DNA of 21,392 bases from the NCBI GenBank assembly GCA_023395575.1, contig JAEWZA010000412.1, positions 1 through 21,392 of the forward strand, given 5' to 3'. This DNA is from Bacillota bacterium. Lineage in GTDB: Bacteria; Bacillota; Clostridia; Acetivibrionales; DSM-1351. The position numbers and the translations under genes are program-made. Positions 7,539 through 13,524 of the stretch are shown here, one piece after another. The notes beneath the pieces are model-generated. The model was not told the DNA's origin and ran no database searches. It saw only the letters and a list, made by a program, of their open reading frames with translations. Every line of letters starts with the position of its first letter. Position 1 is the first letter of the stretch.

Positions 7539-8957
7539 ATGGATACAATAAAATATGTTGGTTCAAAATATAATGTTCTAATTCCTTTAAAGAAAGAAAG
7601 AATTCTCGCATACAACTCACTTACTGGAAGTCTTGCTCTATGGGATAAAGAAGACACTATAGGCTATTGTGACATAATCGAGGGAAAGTTTTCGGATGAA
7701 TCGGCTGAAACTCTAAAACAATTATTAAGCTGCGGATATATTGTGAATAAAGATTTTGACGAATTGTTTGATCTTGAAAAGAAGTACCGAATGCATAGGT
7801 ATGATAGAAGCTCAATGATACTTACTATAGCTCCCACAATGGCTTGCAATTTTGGATGTGATTATTGCTTTCAGGGAAAGGACAAGCCCAACGAAGAGAT
7901 GAGTATTGAGGTACAAGATGCTATTATTGAACTAATTAAAACCTCTGCACCAAGTATTAGCAGACTACATATAGCTTGGTACGGAGGAGAGCCTCTTTTA
8001 AAGCTCCCAATAATAGAGTCACTTTCAAGCCGAGTTATAGAAATATGTAACAGCTATAATATAAAATATGATTCTATGATTGTGACTAACGGCTACCAAC
8101 TAAATCTGAATGCAGCTAAACTGCTTATATCGGCAAAAGTTAATCTAATACAAGTAACTCTTGACGGAGCAGCTGATTATCATGATACCAGAAGGACTCT
8201 TCTATCAGGGGCTCCCACCTTTGACTGTATAGTAAATAACATAAAAGAATTTATAGATATTGTTCCTATCACTGTGAATGTCCGTGTAAATATTGACTAC
8301 CGTAACAGTTCAGGCATTGAGGAACTATTAGAGAGCCTGAATAAATATGGCTTAAGTAATAAGAAAAACTTAAAATTATACTTTGCACCTATAGAAGCAA
8401 TGACATCAGGATGCCATAATATAGCTGAACAAAGTATGACTAAAGCTGAGTATGGATCACTTGAAGCAAAGCTATTCGACAAAGCATTCAAATATGGGTT
8501 AGTAAACCTTCCTTATCCTCCTCGATTCCGAGGCACCTGTGCTGCCACTCGTCCAAGAGGCTTTGTAATAATACCTAATGGTGAAGTACATAAATGCTGG
8601 GATACGGTTTCAATATCTGAAAGAAAAATTGGTACGATATTTGAACCCAATTGTTTAGAAGCAGACAAAAAAGATCCATGGCATAAGTGGTCTCCTTTTG
8701 AAAACAAAACATGCGAATGCTGCGTATTGCTACCTGTATGTGCCGGTGCCTGCGCATATAAATTTATATATTCAAACGATACCTTAGGTGAAGCAGCTGC
8801 ATCTCCATGCATAAGCTGGAAATACAATATTAATGAACAACTTATATTCAGAGCTGTTCAGCTTGGTATTATCAGTTGTGAAGATTATGACAGTGCTATA
8901 GTTAAAACCAATCCTGATGATATATCACACTGTGTAGAATGCAATCTTAAAGTATAA
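7539..8957 (+). CDS. Radical SAM/SPASM peptide maturase
   Basis: A radical S-adenosylmethionine enzyme of the class that modifies ribosomally made peptides, often forming thioether or C-C bonds. Residues 1-95 form a small N-terminal domain without catalytic motifs, plausibly a substrate-recognition domain. The radical SAM core carries Cys103-x3-Cys107-x2-Cys110 followed by Phe, then YGGEPLL (148-154). The SPASM domain for two auxiliary Fe-S clusters is complete: Cys334, Gly348-x4-Cys353, Cys392-x2-Cys395-x5-Cys401-x3-Cys405 and Cys424. There is also a C-terminal Cys465-x2-Cys468. Length (472) is normal. An in-frame stop at 7536-7538 fixes this ATG as the first possible start, though no good ribosome binding site is directly before it. 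It precedes the cysteine-repeat protein by 66 bases, and that protein is its likely substrate. The bond formed cannot be read from sequence. Confidence 0.93.
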   Translation: MDTIKYVGSKYNVLIPLKKERILAYNSLTGSLALWDKEDTIGYCDIIEGKFSDESAETLKQLLSCGYIVNKDFDELFDLEKKYRMHRYDRSSMILTIAPTMACNFGCDYCFQGKDKPNEEMSIEVQDAIIELIKTSAPSISRLHIAWYGGEPLLKLPIIESLSSRVIEICNSYNIKYDSMIVTNGYQLNLNAAKLLISAKVNLIQVTLDGAADYHDTRRTLLSGAPTFDCIVNNIKEFIDIVPITVNVRVNIDYRNSSGIEELLESLNKYGLSNKKNLKLYFAPIEAMTSGCHNIAEQSMTKAEYGSLEAKLFDKAFKYGLVNLPYPPRFRGTCAATRPRGFVIIPNGEVHKCWDTVSISERKIGTIFEPNCLEADKKDPWHKWSPFENKTCECCVLLPVCAGACAYKFIYSNDTLGEAAASPCISWKYNINEQLIFRAVQLGIISCEDYDSAIVKTNPDDISHCVECNLKV

Positions 8958-9023
8958 GCTCTTAATTTATAAAGAAATATTTATATAAATAAACTTTTAA
9001 AATTACAAGGAGGACAAACAAAA

Positions 9024-10571
9024 ATGAAAGTTATTGTACAATCACAAAGCCCAGATCCAATCTATAAAGTTACAGTTTATGAGCATGCCGATTACGGTGG
9101 TCGTTCTCAAGAGCTCCCTTTAGGTAGATACAACCTATCCCAACTGACAATAGGAAATGATATTATTAGTTCTATCAAAGTCCCTGAAGGGTTGATAGTT
9201 ACTGCATATGAGCATAAGGATTTTAAAGGAAAAACCAAAGTATTTACAGAAGATACTTCATATGTAGGCAAAGATTTCAATGACAAAATATCAAGTATGG
9301 TTGTTGAATTAGCTGTAAGAATATATGAGCATGCTGATTATAAAGGCACATATCAAACACTTCCTTTAGGCAGCTATAACATGAAGCAATTATCTATTGG
9401 AAATGATAAGCTAAGTTCTATAAAAATTCCTTCTGGATTGGTTGTTACTTTGTTTGAGCATGCTGATTTCAAAGGAAAAATGAAAACCTTTATTGAAAAC
9501 ACCCCCTACGTAGGTGATGATTTTAACGATATAACTTCAGGAGTTTTGGTATCTGTTGCAGGAGTTGAAATAAGCGATGATGTATTGAAGTTCGGAGATA
9601 AGATATCTCTTAAGTCCAATCACAATAAATATATGGTTGCAGAAGCAAACGGAAACTTTAGTGCAAACAGAGATACCATCGGTGAATGTGAAAAGTTTGA
9701 AATAGTTCGCTCCGGTGATACAAAAAACAATATCTTTGTTAATTTCGGAGATATAATTTCACTAAAATCCTGTGATGGAAAATATGTTATTGCAGACCCT
9801 ATTGGGAAAGCAAGCACATTCAAAGGTGATATCGATAATTGGCATAAATTCACATTAGTTCGCTCAGGAAAGACACAAAATGCATCCTTCCTTAGTAAAG
9901 GTGATGTTATATCACTTAAATCCTGTCATAGCAAATATATTGTTGCAGAATCCAACAATGAAGTTAATGCAAATAGAGATAAAATTGGTAATTGGGAAAA
10001 ATGGACTGTCTCTGCTGCCACAGAAGATGTCAAACTCCTTACATCCGAAAATATAGAATCTGCAGCTTGTGGAGCTGATGTCTGTGGTGCGGCTGTTTGT
10101 GGTGCGGCTACCTCAGGAGCATCTGCTTGTGGTGTTGCAATTTGCGGTACGGCAGCCGGCGGTGGAACAGTTTGTGGTGCAAATGTAGGTGGTGCAGCTG
10201 CCTGTGGTGTGGCAGCATATGCACTTGTTATCTGTGGTGTTGCTGCCTGTGTCGCTGATGCCTGCGGAGCGGCAGCTTGTGCTGCTGATGTATGCGGTGG
10301 ACAAGCTTGCGGTGCAGCAGCTAGCGGTGCGACAGCCTGTGGAGGAGCTGCTTGTGGTGCGGCTGCTTGTGGCGGTGCTGCCTGCGGAGGAAATGCATGT
10401 GGTACAGCAGCTTGCGGCGGTGATGCTTGCGGTGGCTATGCAGGTGGAATTGCAGCTTGCCCTGCAGATGCCTGTGGTGCAAACGTATGTGGAATTAATG
10501 CCTGTCCTGCTGATGCCTGCGCTGCCGATGCTTGTGCCATTGATATAATCCCAATAATCCCAGGTATTTAA
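9024..10571 (+). CDS. Putative giant RiPP precursor: crystallin and fascin-like domains plus Cys-pentapeptide tail
   Basis: A 515-residue protein with three parts. Residues about 12-180 hold four crystallin-type Greek keys (YEHADYGG, YEHKDFKG, YEHADYKG, FEHADFKG). Each has a following N-D-x-x-S-type calcium-site motif (GNDIISS, FNDKISS, GNDKLSS, FNDITSG). Residues about 188-331 hold three fascin-like beta-trefoil repeats, each with GDxISLKS, a KYxxA stretch and a tryptophan or phenylalanine near the end. Residues 346-505 are 32 uninterrupted pentapeptides with Cys at every fifth position (26 of 32), commonly Ala-Cys-Gly. The end is Ile/Pro-rich (IDIIPIIPGI). There is no signal peptide. AAGGAGG lies 8 bases before the ATG. 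It sits between two radical SAM enzymes, with its stop codon overlapping the ribosome binding site of the second, so I infer it is their substrate: the folded part as leader, the tail as core. It could instead be a structural protein. I know no described protein with this architecture. Confidence 0.9.
   Translation: MKVIVQSQSPDPIYKVTVYEHADYGGRSQELPLGRYNLSQLTIGNDIISSIKVPEGLIVTAYEHKDFKGKTKVFTEDTSYVGKDFNDKISSMVVELAVRIYEHADYKGTYQTLPLGSYNMKQLSIGNDKLSSIKIPSGLVVTLFEHADFKGKMKTFIENTPYVGDDFNDITSGVLVSVAGVEISDDVLKFGDKISLKSNHNKYMVAEANGNFSANRDTIGECEKFEIVRSGDTKNNIFVNFGDIISLKSCDGKYVIADPIGKASTFKGDIDNWHKFTLVRSGKTQNASFLSKGDVISLKSCHSKYIVAESNNEVNANRDKIGNWEKWTVSAATEDVKLLTSENIESAACGADVCGAAVCGAATSGASACGVAICGTAAGGGTVCGANVGGAAACGVAAYALVICGVAACVADACGAAACAADVCGGQACGAAASGATACGGAACGAAACGGAACGGNACGTAACGGDACGGYAGGIAACPADACGANVCGINACPADACAADACAIDIIPIIPGI
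10059..10538 (+). repeat. 32 tandem pentapeptide (15-bp) Cys-Gly repeats
   Basis: Within the preceding gene, 480 bases encode 32 five-residue units with no insertion or deletion. Position 4 of the unit is Cys in 26 units. The six exceptions are Ser (residues 364, 434), Gly (379, 389, 474) and Tyr (399). No cysteine in the tail falls out of register. Position 5 is usually Gly, position 3 Ala, Val or Ile, and position 2 often Asp or Asn. Codons vary between units (tgt/tgc, gct/gca/gcc), so the repeat is kept at the protein level and is not a recent DNA expansion. Confidence 0.95.
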
Positions 10572-10583
10572 GGAGGATAAGAA

Positions 10584-12533
10584 GTGATACATATAGTCAA
10601 TATGCCCTTTGGGTCATTGACCCACCCGGCGATTGCCCCAGCACTTATAAAAGCACAGCTCAATAATGCAGATATACCGTGTAGAGTATTTAATTTTAAT
10701 TTTGACTTTGCTCAAATGATAGGTATTGGGGAATACGAAACCATAGCCTTTTTTAAGGGTATAGAGACTCAGATAGGGGAGTGGCTCTTTGCCAAGGAAG
10801 CTTGGCAAGAGCTATTCGGACCTTCTGAAGAAGCATTTATAGAAGCATGTAAAACTGAGCTTGAAAACATTTTGAAGGTTCAAAACAAACAGGAATGGCT
10901 GAAAAAGATTCGCAATGAAATAGTCCCTGTATTTTTGGAATACTGTCTTAAGTCATTGCTTCAAGCAGGCGAATTACAGGTAGTAGGCTTTTCATGCAGC
11001 TTCTTTCAAACCATCTCTTCTCTTGCTCTAGGAAGACTCATAAAAGAACGGTATCCACATGTCAAGGTTGTCTATGGCGGGGCATGTTTTCATGGCGAAA
11101 TGGGTGAAGAATTAATAAGCAAAGTTTCTTGGATTGATGCTGTATCCACAGGTGAAGCAGATGATATTATAGTTGACTATTTCAGAGCTCTTTATGAAGG
11201 CCGTGAGCCTTCAGGCTTGCAAGGTATTATATACCGAAATAATGGGATTATTGCTAACTACATTCCAAACAAGCCTGTAAGTTCAGAAGTAATTGAGAAG
11301 CTTCCTATTCCTGACTTTAGTGATTTTTTTGATGGTGCCAAAAGAATAGGCCTTCTGGATATCGAAGGCTATAAGCAAAGAGTAATTCTTCCATTTGAAA
11401 GCTCTAGAGGCTGTTGGTGGGGTGAAAAAAATCATTGTAAATTTTGTGGGTTAAATGGCGTAGGAATTGAATATCGGTTAAAAACAGCTGACAATACTTA
11501 TAACATACTCTCTACCTATGCCGAAAAATATCCAGCATTGTATTATCAAGCAGCTGATAATAACCTGTCTATGAGTTATTTTGACACTTTGCTTCCAAGG
11601 CTTAAAAATCAACCGTTATCCAATCATGCAAAAATATATTACGGCGTCAAGCCTAATATGAGTCGACTCCAGATTAAGCAACTTGCAGATGCTGGGATTA
11701 CATTTGTTCAGCCTGGAATTGAAAGTCTTTCATCCCATCTTTTAAAGCTAATGGGTAAAGGTGTATCAGCATTGCAAAATATATTTTACATGAAATGCTG
11801 TCGTGAATATGGAATAACTGTTAATTGGAATAATCTTATCAGAATACCAGGTGAAAAAAAAGAGGATTATACCAAGCAATTAGAGCTGTTCCCAAAATTA
11901 TTACATTTTAGGCCTCCTTATGGTGGTTCTCCAAAGATTGAATGTCACAGATTCAGTCCATATTTTGCAGGAGTGGGTAAATATATAGAAAACCGTAGAC
12001 CCCAGACATGGTATCAGGGATTATATCCTTCAGATAAAATAGATATCTCACGAGTAGCATATTATTTTGATGCAGATTGGAAGGATACTCTTAATGATGA
12101 GGAATATGAGGAGGTTATAAAGGCTGTATTAGAATGGATACGAATATGGCGTGAAGAGAAGGAACTCCCTCAATTATTATTTGAGCATCATAATGATGAA
12201 AGTATTACTATAAGAGACACTCGAAGCAGTAAATTAAATATTTATACTCTTAGCCCAGATGAAGCAAAGCTTTATCTGGTAATTAATGACCCTATACACA
12301 TAACTAATATTTGCAACTCATTGAATAACACTTATAATATTGAATTATCCGAACCCTTCATAAAAAGTACATTAGATAAATTTGTGAAGAATGGATTAGC
12401 ATTGGAGGAATGTGATAAATACCTCGGACTAGCATTGCCAAATGAAACAGTTGAACCGACAATAAATTTCAGAAAAGGTAATCTGAGAAAAATTAATAAT
12501 CAAGGAAAATCGTCACATACAGATAATTCTTAA
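10584..12533 (+). CDS. RiPP maturation radical SAM protein with B12-binding-like domain
   Basis: A 649-residue enzyme. Residues about 1-210 resemble a cobalamin-binding-like Rossmann domain (VVGFSCSFF, VVYGGACFHGE, STGEADD) but lack the Asp-x-His-x-x-Gly motif that gives the lower cobalt ligand. The radical SAM core has the atypical Cys277-x7-Cys285-x2-Cys288 in RGCWWGEKNHCKFCGLNG. That spacing and the GCWWG...CxFCGLNG wording are what I recall for the family called 'RiPP maturation radical SAM protein 1'. Members act on proteusin and bacteriocin-like precursors, and I believe the family includes peptide epimerases and C-methyltransferases. It starts with GTG. AAGGAGG overlaps the stop codon of the cysteine-repeat gene 12 bases upstream, so the two are translationally linked. 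The reaction here is unknown; epimerisation or C-methylation of the Ala/Gly-rich tail is the best guess. Confidence 0.9.
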   Translation: MIHIVNMPFGSLTHPAIAPALIKAQLNNADIPCRVFNFNFDFAQMIGIGEYETIAFFKGIETQIGEWLFAKEAWQELFGPSEEAFIEACKTELENILKVQNKQEWLKKIRNEIVPVFLEYCLKSLLQAGELQVVGFSCSFFQTISSLALGRLIKERYPHVKVVYGGACFHGEMGEELISKVSWIDAVSTGEADDIIVDYFRALYEGREPSGLQGIIYRNNGIIANYIPNKPVSSEVIEKLPIPDFSDFFDGAKRIGLLDIEGYKQRVILPFESSRGCWWGEKNHCKFCGLNGVGIEYRLKTADNTYNILSTYAEKYPALYYQAADNNLSMSYFDTLLPRLKNQPLSNHAKIYYGVKPNMSRLQIKQLADAGITFVQPGIESLSSHLLKLMGKGVSALQNIFYMKCCREYGITVNWNNLIRIPGEKKEDYTKQLELFPKLLHFRPPYGGSPKIECHRFSPYFAGVGKYIENRRPQTWYQGLYPSDKIDISRVAYYFDADWKDTLNDEEYEEVIKAVLEWIRIWREEKELPQLLFEHHNDESITIRDTRSSKLNIYTLSPDEAKLYLVINDPIHITNICNSLNNTYNIELSEPFIKSTLDKFVKNGLALEECDKYLGLALPNETVEPTINFRKGNLRKINNQGKSSHTDNS

Positions 12534-12594
12534 TTTAAGAGGTTATTCTCATTTTTTACTACTATAGTTTTGTTTAATATTTTGTTATAATAAA

Positions 12595-12626
12595 AATGGG
12601 TTAACTAGTATATTTGTTAGCCCATT
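12595..12626 (+). terminator. Hairpin ending the radical SAM cassette
   Basis: AATGGGTTAAC (12595-12605) pairs with GTTAGCCCATT (12616-12626), 11 bp with one G-T pair, about 60 bases past the maturase stop. The tract after it is only partly T-rich, so termination strength is uncertain. Confidence 0.5.
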
Positions 12627-12911
12627 AACATTTCATATTTTAAATACAAGTAGATAAAAATAGCTCCTCAAAGTTCTTAAAAAATACATATATTTGTCTC
12701 CTCTACCTCTCAGCATTTCAAAAATGCTAATTCCAATGGGCTTAAAACCAATTGACCACAGTACTCATTTAATCTAAATATAATTTTTAGTGTTTGCTGA
12801 ACGATAAGGAATATTATATTTCAGCATAATAGGTGCAAGTATTTCCCTCTACTTGACTTCTAATGCCTGAAATAACACCTACTCGTAAAATCACCTTAAC
12901 AGAAAACTTAT
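12627..12911. other. Intergenic DNA with small inverted repeats
   Basis: No gene is visible. Two weak inverted repeats occur: AGCATTT with AAATGCT near 12712-12731, and TGCTGAA (12795-12801) with TTCAGCA (12820-12826). Neither has a T-run. Confidence 0.5.
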
Positions 12912-12940
12912 TTGGTAAATGTGTAATATTTTCCTATAAT
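12912..12940 (+). promoter_or_regulatory. Promoter for the 91-residue protein
   Basis: TTGGTA (12912-12917), 17 bases, TATAAT (12935-12940). The stretch GTGTAATA...TTTTC overlapping it recurs at the same distance before the LysM gene (from about 13460). Confidence 0.5.
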
Positions 12941-12987
12941 TGTGAAATAATATAATTATAGAATTTAATTTTAAGGGGGAGATATTC

Positions 12988-13263
12988 ATGGATTTAATTA
13001 AGAGTTACAGCTTGGTTAAAAGTCAGAATGGCTATGACCTTGTTCTCTATTTTGATGCAGGGACTATGGATACTGAATTTGCTGGTGACTTTGGTGAACT
13101 TGATAAAGACAATAGTAGTCTCAACCAAAACATAATACAAAGTATTTCTGAAAAATTTCCGGACATAGAATTTAACACAGTTAAGGTTATGGTTGGCACT
13201 GTACTTCTTTCATCCTTTGTAATGACGAAATCCCCTTCTATTAACATAAGTAATATAACATAG
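12988..13263 (+). CDS. Small membrane-anchored protein, stand-alone copy of the LysM protein's N-terminal module
   Basis: A 91-residue protein of unknown function. Its first 75 or so residues closely match the start of the LysM protein 260 bases downstream: MDLIKSYSLV, a region ending EKFPDIEFNTVKVMVG, then a hydrophobic run (VGTVLLSSFVM) where the other has its membrane or signal segment. It ends 15 residues later, before any wall-binding domain. AAGGGGGAG lies before the ATG, the same as in the paralogue. The acidic N-terminal part would stay in the cytoplasm and the short tail would be outside, if the hydrophobic run spans the membrane. It may be a truncated duplicate or a functional single-module partner. 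The strong terminator directly after it and its own promoter suggest an independent, expressed unit. Confidence 0.8.
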   Translation: MDLIKSYSLVKSQNGYDLVLYFDAGTMDTEFAGDFGELDKDNSSLNQNIIQSISEKFPDIEFNTVKVMVGTVLLSSFVMTKSPSINISNIT

Positions 13264-13314
13264 TACGTGCTTGTCTAAATATTTCTTCAAAAGGCACTGA
13301 TTATACTTAATTAT

Positions 13315-13369
13315 AACCGACCCTAAAAAGTTAGACTAGAACTCTAACGATTGAAGGTTGGTTTTTTTA
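13315..13369 (+). terminator. Strong two-part intrinsic terminator
   Basis: An outer stem AACCGACC (13315-13322) with GGTTGGTT (13356-13363) and an inner stem GTTAGA (13330-13335) with TCTAAC (13343-13348), followed by seven T. It separates the 91-residue gene from the LysM gene. Confidence 0.8.
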
Positions 13370-13524
13370 TTTTCAAAATATGGAATTATTTTTAAAACAA
13401 AGTATATGAAGTTTATAAACTTTTTTCTGCCATTAACATTTTTACCATAATTTAAAAAAGTGTAATAATTTTCTAGATATTTGAAATACTAAATTTAACA
13501 AATTAAATTAAGGGGGAGATATCA

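Noticed and set aside
10059..10538. CRISPR-like or satellite repeat
   Set aside because: The period is 15 bases with no spacers, the codons vary, and the repeat is in frame within a well-initiated gene. It is a protein repeat.
9024..10571. Metallothionein or ferredoxin-like protein
   Set aside because: The spacing of one Cys every five residues has none of the CxC, CxxC or CxxCxxCxxxC groupings of those families. The neighbouring radical SAM genes point to modification, though metal binding is not excluded.
10113..10592. A 159-residue open frame antisense to the Cys-repeat tail, rich in Ser, Thr and Cys
   Set aside because: It is the mirror of the 15-bp coding repeat, which keeps all frames free of stops. 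It has no ribosome binding site, and the plus-strand gene is clearly coding.
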